This document shows positions 5,958-15,218 of a stretch of DNA of 45,025 nt, piece by piece. The notes below the pieces were generated by a model. That model saw only the letters and a program-made list of their open reading frames with translations, did no database searches and had not been told where the DNA came from. A program made the position numbers and the translations under genes. Every line of letters begins with the position of its first letter. Position 1 is the stretch's first letter. Source of the DNA: a bacterium (GTDB lineage Bacteria > Actinomycetota > Acidimicrobiia > Spongiisociales > ZC4RG35); contig JAPPLW010000072.1 of NCBI GenBank assembly GCA_028819345.1, positions 1-45,025 on the forward strand. Reading direction: 5' to 3'.

Positions 5958-8540
5958 ATGGCAAGGGCGGCGCTGGTGCTGTGGTTGGCGGTGTCAGCCA
6001 CCGTCGGCCCTGTCTCGGTCGGGCAGGGGCCGGGAGTTGCCACGGCCCTGGCCGATGAGGCCAGTGACCGCCGGGCTCTGGTGGCTCTGTACCAGGCAAC
6101 CGACGGGGAGCGGTGGCTCAGGTCCGGGAACTGGCTGGAGGATGTCCCTCTCGGCGAATGGGAGGGTGTAACGACCGACGGTGACGGACAGGTCACCGCA
6201 CTGTCGCTGGCGGGCAACCACCTGTCGGGAGATCTTCCCCCTGAGATCGGGGACCTGGCCCGGTTGCGAGGATTGGACCTGAGTGGCAATTACCTGTCGG
6301 GAGAATTGCCGGCGGAGATCGGGAGCCTGTCCGAACTACGGGAGTTGAACGTGGGCCGGAACCATCTCACGGGCGAGCTTCCCTGGCAACTCGGCAACCT
6401 GGTCGAGCTGGGGGAGTTGAAACTCGATTCGAACCGGTTCACCGGGCCGCTTCCGGCCTTCTTCGGGGGGCTCGGCAAACTGAGGGTCCTGGACGCCGGC
6501 GACAACGACCTGTCGGGCGAGATTCCGGACGGGTGGCGCAGCCTGAGTCGGCTGACCCATCTAGTGCTGCGGTCCAACTCGATCGGGGGGCTGGTACCCG
6601 CCTGGCTGGGGGAGTTGACGGACCTGCAGTGGTTGGACCTCAGCTACAACCAGTTGACCGGAGACATACCGCCGGAGCTGGGGAGGTTGAAAAACCTGTC
6701 GGTGCTCTATCTGAGCTTCAACGAGTTGTTCGGTGACATCCCTCCCGAATTGGGCGGGCTCGCCAGCCTGCAGATCCTGAACCTTCGGGTAAACCGACTG
6801 TCGGGAGAGATCCCGGCGGAGTTGGGCAGGCTCGGCAACCTGCGCATCATGAATCTGTGGAACAACAGCCTGTCCGGCGAGATTCCCCCCCAGCTGGGTT
6901 CTCTGACCAGCCTCCGGCGGCTCGACATGGACTCCAACAACCTATCGGGGGAGATCCCCGCAGAGCTCGGCAACCTCACCGATCTGCGAGAGTTGTGGCT
7001 GCAGGGCAACGAGCTTTCGGGCATGATTCCCGCCCAACTGGGCAATCTCTCCGAACTCGATCGCCTGTATCTGCACAACAACCGACTCTCGGGAGAGATC
7101 CCGTCAGAACTCGCCTATCTCTCCAAACTATCCAGGCTGTGGCTGGGACGGAACCAGTTGTCAGGGGAGATTCCCGCCTGGCTCGGCAACCTTCCCAATC
7201 TCACCCAGTTGTACCTGCGGTCGAACCAATTCTCAGGGAAGATCCCGGCTACATTGGGCAACCTGGCGGGTCTGGAGAGGTTGAACCTGTGGAACAACCG
7301 TCTGTCGGGGGAGATCCCGCCGGAACTCGGGAAACTGACCAATCTTCGCCTATTGCACCTGGATGGAAACGACCTGTCGGGGGAGATCCCTGCCGAACTT
7401 GCCGGGCTCGTCAACCTCGAGGAACTGGTGCTGCAGGACAACCGGTTGTCAGGCCGGCTCGGGTCCTGGTTGGGTGACCTTGGCAACCTGCAACGCCTGG
7501 CTCTCCACGACAACCGACTGTCGGGCCCCATTCCTGTTTCGCTCGGCAACCTCGCCAACCTTTCGGTTCTGACCCTTGATCGCAACGAATTGTCGGGCCC
7601 GGTGCCGGGCGGGCTGGGAAGGCTGACGGAACTGGTCCGTCTGCGGCTGGGGCACAACCGCCTGTCGGGGGAGATCCCGTCCGAACTCGGTTGGCTCGTG
7701 AACCTGACCGAACTCGGTCTGGAGCACAACGACCTGATCGGGGAGATCCCCCCTGAGCTGGGAGATCTCGGTGAGTTGACCGGTTTGCGGCTCAACCGCA
7801 ACACCCTGTGGGGAGAGATCCCGGCGGAACTGGGCAACCTGGGGAACCTGGCGTCTCTCAACCTGGAGCACAACAAGCTGTGGGGAGAGATCCCGGCGGA
7901 ACTGGGTGACCTGGAGAACCTGGCCGACCTGCGTCTCGGGCACAACGACCTGTCCGGCGAGATACCGGCCCCGCTGGGGAGACTCCTCCGGCTGGTCAGT
8001 CTGGATCTCAGCGGAAACTGGCTGTGGGGCGAGATTCCCCGGGACCTTGGCTCCCTGGGGTCGCTGGAACACCTGGACCTGCATGATAACCAGTTGACCG
8101 AACACATTCCTGTTGAATTCGGGGGGCTCGCCAATCTCAGACTGCTGGATCTGAGCAGCAACCGCCTGTCCAGAGAGATTCCCCACCAACTGGGCGGCCT
8201 CACCAATCTGGAGACCCTGAACCTTCAATACAACGGCCTGTGGGGCTCGATACCCAAGGAGTTGGGAGAACTTACCGGGTTGAGACGCCTCGTGTTGGGC
8301 AGCAATAACCTGTCAGGTGAGATTCCGGCCGAACTCGGCAGGCTGGAGGCGTTGATGGAGTTGAACCTCAGCGGCAATCGCCTATCCGGACAGATCCCGG
8401 CCGAGCTCGGCAAACTGGCCAACCTCACCCACCTGCTGGTGGGTGACAACCGGTTGAGCGGATGCCTACCGGCAGGGTGGCAGTGGCTCGAGACCGTGGT
8501 TGACGATCTGGATGATCTCGGCTTGCAGGTCTGCCCCTGA
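5958..8540 (+). CDS. Secreted leucine-rich repeat protein with 32 plant-type 24-residue repeats
   Basis: 860 aa from ATG 5958, chosen because a signal peptide (MARAALVLWLAVSATVG, cleavage near ALA/DEA at about residue 32) starts there. Upstream frame-open starts at 5778 and 5838 lack one. A bacterial LRR cap follows (RRALVALYQATDGERW, then NWLEDVPLGEWEGV). Residues 80-847 are 32 gapless repeats of exactly 24 residues, consensus LxxLxLxxNxLSGEIPxELGxL, the plant-specific LRR class, coded by 72-base DNA repeats (6195-8498). A short tail (VDDLDDLGLQVCP) carries the final Cys; no cell-wall anchor is seen. It is probably an extracellular or surface solenoid for binding protein or sugar ligands, perhaps in host contact; the ligand is unknown. 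Confidence 0.92.
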   Translation: MARAALVLWLAVSATVGPVSVGQGPGVATALADEASDRRALVALYQATDGERWLRSGNWLEDVPLGEWEGVTTDGDGQVTALSLAGNHLSGDLPPEIGDLARLRGLDLSGNYLSGELPAEIGSLSELRELNVGRNHLTGELPWQLGNLVELGELKLDSNRFTGPLPAFFGGLGKLRVLDAGDNDLSGEIPDGWRSLSRLTHLVLRSNSIGGLVPAWLGELTDLQWLDLSYNQLTGDIPPELGRLKNLSVLYLSFNELFGDIPPELGGLASLQILNLRVNRLSGEIPAELGRLGNLRIMNLWNNSLSGEIPPQLGSLTSLRRLDMDSNNLSGEIPAELGNLTDLRELWLQGNELSGMIPAQLGNLSELDRLYLHNNRLSGEIPSELAYLSKLSRLWLGRNQLSGEIPAWLGNLPNLTQLYLRSNQFSGKIPATLGNLAGLERLNLWNNRLSGEIPPELGKLTNLRLLHLDGNDLSGEIPAELAGLVNLEELVLQDNRLSGRLGSWLGDLGNLQRLALHDNRLSGPIPVSLGNLANLSVLTLDRNELSGPVPGGLGRLTELVRLRLGHNRLSGEIPSELGWLVNLTELGLEHNDLIGEIPPELGDLGELTGLRLNRNTLWGEIPAELGNLGNLASLNLEHNKLWGEIPAELGDLENLADLRLGHNDLSGEIPAPLGRLLRLVSLDLSGNWLWGEIPRDLGSLGSLEHLDLHDNQLTEHIPVEFGGLANLRLLDLSSNRLSREIPHQLGGLTNLETLNLQYNGLWGSIPKELGELTGLRRLVLGSNNLSGEIPAELGRLEALMELNLSGNRLSGQIPAELGKLANLTHLLVGDNRLSGCLPAGWQWLETVVDDLDDLGLQVCP
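6195..8498 (+). repeat. Tandem 72-base coding repeats (32 copies) of the LRR domain
   Basis: Each unit codes one 24-residue LRR; recurring DNA words include CTGTCGGGGGAGATCCC and GAACTCGGCAACCTG. There are no insertions or deletions between units. The near-identity favours expansion and contraction by recombination, and assemblies may misplace copies here. Confidence 0.85.
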
Positions 8541-8581
8541 ATCGGCCGGTCGGCGAGATTCGCAAAACCTCAATGAAAGAA

Positions 8582-9007
8582 CTACACCGCCGGCAGGCAA
8601 GACGCGGCATTTATGACGTCCGGCCCGCTATTGAAGTAGACCAGACACTCCCCGTCGGGATGCTCGAACCGCACCCATTCATAAGGTACGAAATGGGGGC
8701 CTCCGCATAAGGAAGCAGTGGGGGGCTCTTCGTTGCGTTGGGACAGTGCGAGGAACAGGAATCGGGATAGAGATCGTGCCTGTTCACTCGATGGCAGGAA
8801 CCTTTCTTGCGGGAGCCTTACCACCACCCCGTTGTCCCCGGAATGCTCCACGACACGACCGTCGGATTCCAGAGCCGCGCACACGGGAGCGTACGCCTCC
8901 CATAGTGCTTGATACTCCTCAGTCCGTTGCCGGGCGGACCATACGAGGGCGAATAGGCCAATCCCGAAAAGGACGGCGACCACCATGGACCTGGAGCGCT
9001 TCGACAC
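8582..9007 (-). CDS. Small membrane-anchored hypothetical protein
   Basis: 141 aa from GTG 9007; an internal ATG at 8986 is an alternative. One hydrophobic segment (residues 9-24, VVAVLFGIGLFALVW) is an N-terminal anchor or uncleaved signal. The rest is a soluble domain with four Cys in its C-terminal two-thirds (VCAAL, SLCGG, ECLVY, ASCLP), which could form disulfides outside the cell. No family is recognised. It starts 58 bases after the stop of the upstream PPC-domain gene on the same strand, so the two are probably cotranscribed. It converges on the LRR gene with a 41-base gap. Confidence 0.6.
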   Translation of the reverse strand: MSKRSRSMVVAVLFGIGLFALVWSARQRTEEYQALWEAYAPVCAALESDGRVVEHSGDNGVVVRLPQERFLPSSEQARSLSRFLFLALSQRNEEPPTASLCGGPHFVPYEWVRFEHPDGECLVYFNSGPDVINAASCLPAV

Positions 9008-9065
9008 TATGGATCAGAAAGTACCGCGAGGCAAACTGTGCCCCAACCTAATCGGGACGGAACTG

Positions 9066-11561
9066 CTACTGTTCACCGGAGTTCGGCGGGTCCATCAACT
9101 TCGCTGCTGGTACCTCTATCTCGCTGCTGCGGAACCAGACTCCCACCGGGAGGTGGGCGGGAAGGTAACGAATGCGGGGGGCTATCGCTTCGCCGTCGGC
9201 GCCGACGAATCCCAACTCGGTCCTGCCATCTTCAAGGCGCCGGGCCCTGATTCTCCCGATCGAGCCTTCCCCACTCTCTACGTCGCTGCTCTCGCGCCAT
9301 GTTCCCACAGGTGCGTCGACACCGAGGAATCGCTGCGGCGGCAGCACCTGCCGGCCGCTGGCAAGCTCGACACCCTGCTCAAGGCGGCCGTCCTCGCCTA
9401 ACCGGGCGACTATGCGCAGCCGGTAGGACTCGGGGCCGGACGCCGGGGGCGTCTCGAGACCCACCAGCTTGCGAAGCTCGGGACTATGGCTGATTGCCAG
9501 TCGCTGCAAGAAGCGGAGATTCGCAGAGCGGGCCATCGCAACCGCGCACAATGCATTGTCCACCGCTAACCCGTGAACAGGGCGGGCGGCACGCATTTCG
9601 GCGTCGAGAGCCAGTAACTCGCTGATGTTGGCGACCTCCGTTGTCTCGAGCGCGTCGCGCAGTGCGTCCGCTCCGGGGTTGCAGCCTGCCAGGTCCGCCA
9701 TCATCTCCTGAACGCCGGCGTCCCTCCATCCCTCTTCTGCGTCCCGGGCCGCGGTGACGATCTCTCCAGCTTTCATGGCCGCCGCGACGACGCTTTCGGC
9801 GTAGGCGACCTGGGAGTGGGTCTCCAACGCTTTCTCGAAGGAGAGGATCGCGCCACTGTCGATCCGATTCTGGAGCGAGCGCCAGGAGGAGGACATCCAT
9901 GCGAACTCCGAGGATGCCGCAGCGGCCGCCCGCAGCACGGAATCCTCGACTGTGACCGGATTGAGCGCCTCCCCGGCGGCCAGGGAATCGATCATCCCCG
10001 ATACTTCGGCGACAGAAACGTATCGCTGTGCGAACCTCTCGAGGAGAGCGCTTGTCGACAGGTTCACCACGGTGACCGGCGCCGGCCTGGCTCCTTCCGA
10101 CAGCGCCGCGATCCCCGGCCGCTCGAACACGCCGTCCAATAGCTGGGTGAGTACGCCCGCCGTATAGATCGCCCTAAGCCGAACCTCCCGATCCACTTCT
10201 GAGCCGACGGCGGAGATCACATCGGTCGTGACCTCCCCGTCGCTGTCGTATACAGGGGCCACGGTGTATTTGGCGCCGTCCACCCGCACGTCCACGGGTT
10301 CGAAGACCGGACTGCTCAGCACCATCAGGTTCTGCCACTGGCCGTGGAATCCAATCTCGTTACCCGCCCTGTCGTAGGTGACCATTCCCACGAACAGCCA
10401 CGAGGGGCCGGACCGACTGAAAGTGACCTCGAACGGGCCGAGGTCGTCGATCGAGGTGCTTCCTGCGCTCGCCGTTTCGGGACCAGAGTGATACGAGGCT
10501 CCGGCCTGCCAATGCCCCCTGACACGGCCGAGGCTGTCGAACACGCGGGGCCCAACCACGTACACCAGGGCGTAGCCGCCCGGGGGGAGATCGCCCCCCA
10601 GGTTCCCGGCGCGGTAGTGGACGGGGAATGGATTGCCGGCCACCACCTCCGGAGGGGCGTGCACGTCCTCGATTTTCAGCTTGGCTCGCACCTGCTCGGC
10701 CTGCTCGTCCACCAAGTGGACCGTGAGGTCGAAGTCGGACCTCAGCGGCTGGTTATCGCGCTCCAGATAGGTTGTCGCCTCGATGAAGTAGCCACCGGCC
10801 GGCAGGTATTGGTCTATGCGGGAGTTGCGGCGCTCCCCGCCATCGTCATTGGCCCCGATTATCCCGCCCGACAGCGACGCCAGGGACAGGACAGGGTCAC
10901 CGTCCTCCGACGTCAGGTCGATTCTCACCCGGCCGCCCTGCTCGAGGTTGAAAGTGTAACCGTGAGCGGGATGCTCGACGACGAAGCGCGACCCGCACGT
11001 GTCAAGTGTCCAAGACCCGGATGCGGTGAGATCGGCGCCCGGTTCCAGCGTGCCGAGATGGACCGGCTCGCAACCGGAGACGTAGCTGACGGAGATGGCG
11101 AAGTCCGCAGGTCCCCTGCTCCGACCGCCGACTGTCGTTGCCTCGATCATGTATGTGCCGGACAGCAGGTCGCGCTCGACGCGGGCGTCGGTGCCGCCTC
11201 CACCGTCGTCATTGTCAGCGATGCGAGTGCCGTCCTCCGCCAGGAGGTAGAGGTGTGGGTCGGCTTCTGCGGATGTCACCTCGATCCTGACTCGTCCCGC
11301 AGTAGCCACCTCGAACCTGTAGGTGTGGGCGTCGCTGCCGGCGCGGAAACGTGAATCGCAGTCCTCGGTCGTCCAACGTCCGGTCGCTCCCAATGGTTCC
11401 TCGCCCAGCGTCCCCAGGTCTGTCACCTCGCAGTCAGGGGACTCCTGTCCCGACGCCGTTCCCAATCCCGGAAAGGCGAGAATACTCGCTATCAGGGTGA
11501 AGGCGATGCACGCCCGCGCCAGGGTGCGCACGCCGGGCCTACCAACTAGGACTCGTCCCAT
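9066..11561 (-). CDS. Large secreted protein with two tandem PPC-like domains
   Basis: 831 aa. The signal peptide (basic start, then ARACIAFTLIASILAFPG) is cleaved near TASG/QES. Residues 44-160 and 165-285 form a tandem repeat: Cys-xxx-LGTL, GRW or GSW, a second Cys, YRFEV or YTFNL, GRVRI, then ASP-rich turns (DNDDGG, ANDDGG) and GTYMIEATT or GYFIEATT. This is the pre-peptidase C-terminal (PPC) beta-sandwich pattern, often used for substrate or surface binding. A beta-rich middle (to about 430) and a helical region (about 500-740) follow. The last 90 residues are beta-like (YRLRIVARLGEDGRLEQGVE). No catalytic domain was recognised. It is divergent from the SDR gene. Confidence 0.75.
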   Translation of the reverse strand: MGRVLVGRPGVRTLARACIAFTLIASILAFPGLGTASGQESPDCEVTDLGTLGEEPLGATGRWTTEDCDSRFRAGSDAHTYRFEVATAGRVRIEVTSAEADPHLYLLAEDGTRIADNDDGGGGTDARVERDLLSGTYMIEATTVGGRSRGPADFAISVSYVSGCEPVHLGTLEPGADLTASGSWTLDTCGSRFVVEHPAHGYTFNLEQGGRVRIDLTSEDGDPVLSLASLSGGIIGANDDGGERRNSRIDQYLPAGGYFIEATTYLERDNQPLRSDFDLTVHLVDEQAEQVRAKLKIEDVHAPPEVVAGNPFPVHYRAGNLGGDLPPGGYALVYVVGPRVFDSLGRVRGHWQAGASYHSGPETASAGSTSIDDLGPFEVTFSRSGPSWLFVGMVTYDRAGNEIGFHGQWQNLMVLSSPVFEPVDVRVDGAKYTVAPVYDSDGEVTTDVISAVGSEVDREVRLRAIYTAGVLTQLLDGVFERPGIAALSEGARPAPVTVVNLSTSALLERFAQRYVSVAEVSGMIDSLAAGEALNPVTVEDSVLRAAAAASSEFAWMSSSWRSLQNRIDSGAILSFEKALETHSQVAYAESVVAAAMKAGEIVTAARDAEEGWRDAGVQEMMADLAGCNPGADALRDALETTEVANISELLALDAEMRAARPVHGLAVDNALCAVAMARSANLRFLQRLAISHSPELRKLVGLETPPASGPESYRLRIVARLGEDGRLEQGVELASGRQVLPPQRFLGVDAPVGTWRESSDVESGEGSIGRIRARRLEDGRTELGFVGADGEAIAPRIRYLPAHLPVGVWFRSSEIEVPAAKLMDPPNSGEQ

Positions 11562-11653
11562 CTCGAACTCCTTGTGCCTTGAAATGCCGTTGCCGTATGG
11601 CCGATATTATCCCGAATGTAAAGTGCTCTGGCCCCCCCTGTCGAAGGTGGATC

Positions 11654-12523
11654 ATGATCCTTGAAGGCAACCCGGCAATGTCCCGACTGGAGGGGAGGGT
11701 TGCGCTGGTGACCGGCGCGGGCCGGGGCCTCGGCTGCGGAATCGCCAAAACCCTGGCGGGGGCGGGTGTGAAGGTGTGCGCCACCGATGTGGATGAGGCG
11801 GAGATGGAGGCGTCATTCGGGGGGATGGAGACCGGTGGGACCGGGTTGCTCCATCTGCCTTTGGATGTAACCGACCCTGAAATGTTCGACGACGTCGTCC
11901 ACAGAGTGGTTGATGAATGGGGCAGGCTGGATGTGTTGGTTCATGCCGCCGTGATCATGCCGTTGATCACTTTCGAGGAGACGTCTCATGCGGCCTGGTG
12001 GGGTGAGGTCATCATCAACCTGGGCGGCCTCTTCAATGGCGCCAAGGCGGTGTGGGACTTGATGAAGGCACAGGGCGGGGGCCACATCATGTCGGTGGCC
12101 AGCCTCTCCAGCTTTCACGGCTTCGCCAATGAGGTCGCGTATTGTGTGGGAAAGCACGGCCAGGAAGGGTTCACCAAGTCCCTGTCCATAGAGGCGAAGC
12201 CCCACAACATAGCTATCAATGCCATAGGTCCCGGAAAGCGGATCAAACCATCGGGAGTAACTGTGGCGGAGGCAGCCGAGGCGCCCGAAGACGTGAGGTC
12301 TACCTGGACGGATCCCACCGATCTGGGTAAGGCCTTCGTCTGGCTGGCGAGCCAGCCTCCGGACCGATTCAGCGGACTCTGCTTCAATGCCGCAAAGATC
12401 GTGGACACCATTGCAGCCGAAGGATGGGAATTCGAGTTCGCGCCTGAAAAGGTCACGTCGGCGCCGGAAGACATGAAGTCGCGATGGGAGTGGTATGCAA
12501 CACAATCAGGCCGGGGGTACTAA
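11654..12523 (+). CDS. SDR-family NAD(P)-dependent oxidoreductase, copy 1
   Basis: 289 aa from ATG 11654, with AAGGTGG just upstream. This start gives the same 14-residue lead-in to LEGRVALVTG as the paralogue that follows. Rossmann motif TGAGRGLG (residues 20-27), HAAV (NNAG position, 97-100), Ser150, and the catalytic Tyr163-CVG-Lys167 are all present, so it should be an active classical SDR oxidising or reducing a carbonyl/alcohol. The acidic CATDVDE after beta-2 suggests NAD(H) preference. The C-terminal lid is unusual (KRIKPSGVTVAEAAEAPEDV, FVWLASQPPDRFSGLCF). It begins a same-strand cluster reaching 18688. Confidence 0.9.
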   Translation: MILEGNPAMSRLEGRVALVTGAGRGLGCGIAKTLAGAGVKVCATDVDEAEMEASFGGMETGGTGLLHLPLDVTDPEMFDDVVHRVVDEWGRLDVLVHAAVIMPLITFEETSHAAWWGEVIINLGGLFNGAKAVWDLMKAQGGGHIMSVASLSSFHGFANEVAYCVGKHGQEGFTKSLSIEAKPHNIAINAIGPGKRIKPSGVTVAEAAEAPEDVRSTWTDPTDLGKAFVWLASQPPDRFSGLCFNAAKIVDTIAAEGWEFEFAPEKVTSAPEDMKSRWEWYATQSGRGY

Positions 12524-12532
12524 CGGTTCGTG

Positions 12533-13435
12533 ATGAGTCTCAGAAGAAACCCCGCCATTCCCCAACTGGAGGGGAAAGTAGCGCTGGTGACCGGCGCGGG
12601 CAGGGGCCTTGGCTCAGGAATCGCCGAGGCTTTCGTGGGAGCGGGCGTCAAGGTCTGCGCGGCCGATGTGGATGAAGACGACATGGCGGCTTCTTTCCGG
12701 GGAACCGAGGGGAAGGGGACCCGCCTGCTCACCGTTCCATTGGATGTGGCCGACCACGAGATGTTCGATGATGTCGTCGGCAGGGTGGTTGACGAGTGGG
12801 GCAGGCTGGACGTGTTGGTTCACGCCGCCGCGATAATGCCGGTGATCAGTCTGGACGACACGTCTCATGAGTTCTGGTGGCATGAGTTGCGCATCCATCT
12901 GGGTGGACTGTTCAACGGCGCCAAGGCGGTGCGAGACGCAATGAGAGCCCAGGGCGGCGGACACATCATCTCCGTCGCCAGCCGCGCCGGATTCTTCGCC
13001 TATCCCAACGGGGTTGCCTACTGTGTGGGAAAGCACGGACTGGAAGGGTTCACCAAGTCCCTGGCCATAGAGTGGATGCCGTACAACATCGCGGTCAACA
13101 CCATGGGTCCCGGCTCCGGGAAGCGAATCAAGCCGACCGGGATGACCCTGGCGCAGGCAGCGCAGGTTCCCGAGGACGTGAGGTCCGGTTGGACCGACCC
13201 CACCGAACTGGGCGAGGGGTTTGTCTGGCTGGCCGGCCAGCCTCCAGGAAGGTTCACCGGGCTCTGCTTCGACGCCGGCATGGTGGCGGACGCCGTTGCC
13301 GCCGAGGGATGGGACTTCGATTTCGCTCCCGGCAAAGTCACTCCGGATCCGAAAGACATGCATTCTCGCTGGGAATGGCAAGAGCAGTGGGAAAGGGAGG
13401 AACGACACAGGCAACGACCGGGCGGAGGACGCTGA
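12533..13435 (+). CDS. SDR-family NAD(P)-dependent oxidoreductase, copy 2
   Basis: 300 aa from ATG 12533 (GTG 12530 is directly upstream). It is a close paralogue of the preceding gene along its whole length, sharing VALVTGAGRGLG, VDEWGRLDVLVHAA, GGLFNGAKAV, YCVGKHG, EGFTKSLAIE and KRIKP, so it is a tandem duplication. The catalytic Tyr-CVG-Lys is intact. Only nine bases separate the two genes. The pair may form a heteromer or act on successive or stereoisomeric substrates; that is inference. The 3' end overlaps the probable start of the isochorismatase-fold gene. Confidence 0.9.
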   Translation: MSLRRNPAIPQLEGKVALVTGAGRGLGSGIAEAFVGAGVKVCAADVDEDDMAASFRGTEGKGTRLLTVPLDVADHEMFDDVVGRVVDEWGRLDVLVHAAAIMPVISLDDTSHEFWWHELRIHLGGLFNGAKAVRDAMRAQGGGHIISVASRAGFFAYPNGVAYCVGKHGLEGFTKSLAIEWMPYNIAVNTMGPGSGKRIKPTGMTLAQAAQVPEDVRSGWTDPTELGEGFVWLAGQPPGRFTGLCFDAGMVADAVAAEGWDFDFAPGKVTPDPKDMHSRWEWQEQWEREERHRQRPGGGR

Positions 13436-14124
13436 TCGCAGCGCGCCATCCCCTGACTCTGGTCACCAGGGAGTCGAGACCTATCGAGCTGACGGCCGAC
13501 AACGCCTGCCTGCTGTTGCAGGATGTACATGCTCCGTTTGCCGACCCCGCGCATGGATGGTTGGCGCAGCGGGTCAAGCAGAAGGTGCTGACCAGGGAGT
13601 TTGACGAATACATCGAACTCCTTGCCATCATCTCCGAGAACATCCCCAAGGTATTGGGCGCGGCGCGTCGTCTGGGGATGGGTGTCGTCTATGCCAGCCT
13701 GGGTTACCGGGACGACGACGTCTCGGAGTTTCAACGGGCTACCGGATGGCTGTGGGACTTGAATGGAGAGGATGGCCGCTACCTGCCGGCCTGGGAGCCC
13801 GCCGGGTATGAGTTGGTCCTTGCCAAGCCCGGTTGGAGCGCCCTGTCCAATCCGGCCTTCGCGTCGTACCTGGTCGAGAACCGTCGAACCAACGTGGTGG
13901 TCATGGGCGCCATGCTGGACTTCGGTATAAGCCAGACGTGCCTCGCACTCAGTGACCGAGGCGTCGGCAGCCTGGTGGTCTCGGACGCGGTGGCGGCGCT
14001 TACCCGGGCCGGTCAGGACTATGTGAGCGGCAACCTGGCGCACGGTTTGATAAAGCTCCGCACAACCGGTGAGGTCCTGGATCTGCTGGATGTGATGGAG
14101 AAGCAGGGCGCGGTCCTCATCTAG
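13375..14124 (+). CDS. Isochorismatase/cysteine-hydrolase-fold protein, catalytic Cys apparently replaced
   Basis: The conserved domain starts near RHPLTLVTRESRPIEL (about 13444). The start is uncertain: ATG 13375 or GTG 13387 inside the SDR gene, or CTG 13432, which has GGAGG three bases before it and a CTGA overlap with the SDR stop. The fold is recognised from CLLLQDVHAPFAD (catalytic Asp), ELVLAKPGWSAL (catalytic Lys) and VVVMGAMLDFGISQTC, then SLVVSDAVAALT. In isochorismatases and nicotinamidases the last segment reads GxxTDxCV with the nucleophilic Cys; here that position is Gly and a Cys lies five residues later. The enzyme may be inactive as a classical hydrolase or use another residue. 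Its cluster suggests work on the same substrate series. Confidence 0.8.
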   Translation: MARAVGKGGTTQATTGRRTLIAARHPLTLVTRESRPIELTADNACLLLQDVHAPFADPAHGWLAQRVKQKVLTREFDEYIELLAIISENIPKVLGAARRLGMGVVYASLGYRDDDVSEFQRATGWLWDLNGEDGRYLPAWEPAGYELVLAKPGWSALSNPAFASYLVENRRTNVVVMGAMLDFGISQTCLALSDRGVGSLVVSDAVAALTRAGQDYVSGNLAHGLIKLRTTGEVLDLLDVMEKQGAVLI

Positions 14125-14144
14125 GTGCGGGGACGGATTCGGAG

Positions 14145-15104
14145 ATGATCCAAACCGTGTTGGGTCCGATAGACGCCGGCCAACTGGGAGTCTGCCTGCC
14201 CCACGAGCACATCTGGTGCGACCAGCGCCTCGGGCCGCGGACGGACCTGCTGGCCGCCACCCGTCCGGAAAGCACCTACATGCGGTTGGATGACTTCGAC
14301 GTTATGGTGTCCGAACTGACGGCCTACCGCCGGGCCGGGGGCAGGGCGATGGTGGACGTGACCTGCGACGGATGGGGCAGGGACCTGGAGGTGCTGGCCA
14401 GGCTCTCGGAGACCGCCGAGGTGCACATAGTGGCGACATCGGGGTTTTACATAGAGCCCCACATTCCGGGATTCGTGCACGAATGGTCCAGAATGCGCCT
14501 CGCCGACCACTTGACCCGAGAGATAGAAGGGGGAATCGGCGCCGGCAAACGCCGGTGCGGTCTGTACAAGTCGGCGATACACCGGGCCAGGGTGGAGGGT
14601 GTGGAGTTGAAAGTGTTGATGGCCGTGGCGGTGGCTCAGAGACGAACAGGTGCCGTGATCACCACCCACACCACAGGGGACCGGCGCATGGAAGTGCCGG
14701 GGGGCGTGGCGGGAGCGCAGCAGCTGGAGATCCTCCAATCGGAGGGGGTCAGTCCCTCCCGCCTCATCGTGGGCCACGTGGACGAGCGCCCGGACATCGA
14801 CGTGCTGTCCGGGCTGGCCGACCAGGGGTGCTTCATCCAGTTCGACGTAATCGGAAAGGAGCACTACCTGCTGGATCAGACCAGGGCCGAGTTGCTGCAT
14901 GCGCTGATTCAGAGGGGGTACGTCGACAACCTGCTTCTCTCCCAGGACACCAACCGCGAGACAGACCTGCACAACGCCGGCCGGTCCGGGTACTGCCACA
15001 TCTTCGAGGACTTCCTGCCCAGGCTCAGGGCCTTGGGCGTGACTGGAGCGGAGATACGAAAGATGATGGTCGCCAACCCTGCCAGGGCCCTGGACATTGC
15101 CTGA
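14145..15104 (+). CDS. Phosphotriesterase-family metal-dependent hydrolase
   Basis: 319 aa. The opening MIQTVLGPIDAGQLG, LPHEH is the family signature. Binuclear metal ligands are visible: His20 and His22 (HEH), the bridging Lys142 (GLYKSAI), His175 (TTHTT), His211 (VGHVDE) and Asp268 (SQDTN). The (beta/alpha)8 barrel enzymes of this family are mostly lactonases, esterases or amidohydrolase-like hydrolases; true phosphotriesterase activity is rare. It starts 20 bases after the preceding gene. Together with the hydantoinase-like gene it suggests stepwise opening of a ring or ester compound. Confidence 0.9.
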   Translation: MIQTVLGPIDAGQLGVCLPHEHIWCDQRLGPRTDLLAATRPESTYMRLDDFDVMVSELTAYRRAGGRAMVDVTCDGWGRDLEVLARLSETAEVHIVATSGFYIEPHIPGFVHEWSRMRLADHLTREIEGGIGAGKRRCGLYKSAIHRARVEGVELKVLMAVAVAQRRTGAVITTHTTGDRRMEVPGGVAGAQQLEILQSEGVSPSRLIVGHVDERPDIDVLSGLADQGCFIQFDVIGKEHYLLDQTRAELLHALIQRGYVDNLLLSQDTNRETDLHNAGRSGYCHIFEDFLPRLRALGVTGAEIRKMMVANPARALDIA

Positions 15105-15218
15105 ACACCCCTTGCTGCCCATCCCAAACTCTCCACGCGAACAACGGCGCCCGCCGACCCCGACCGGTACACTGGACCCAAACAGGCTGGACGGCACTTA
15201 GGACTGATAGCGCGAAGC

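Noticed and set aside
7115-8228. Long minus-strand open frames (363 and 259 codons) under the LRR gene
   Set aside because: They only mirror the 72-base repeats and show no domain; the plus-strand LRR reading is unmistakable.
13018-14043. Minus-strand open frame of 341 codons
   Set aside because: It lies opposite the SDR and isochorismatase-fold genes, which have clear family motifs; high GC keeps the frame open.
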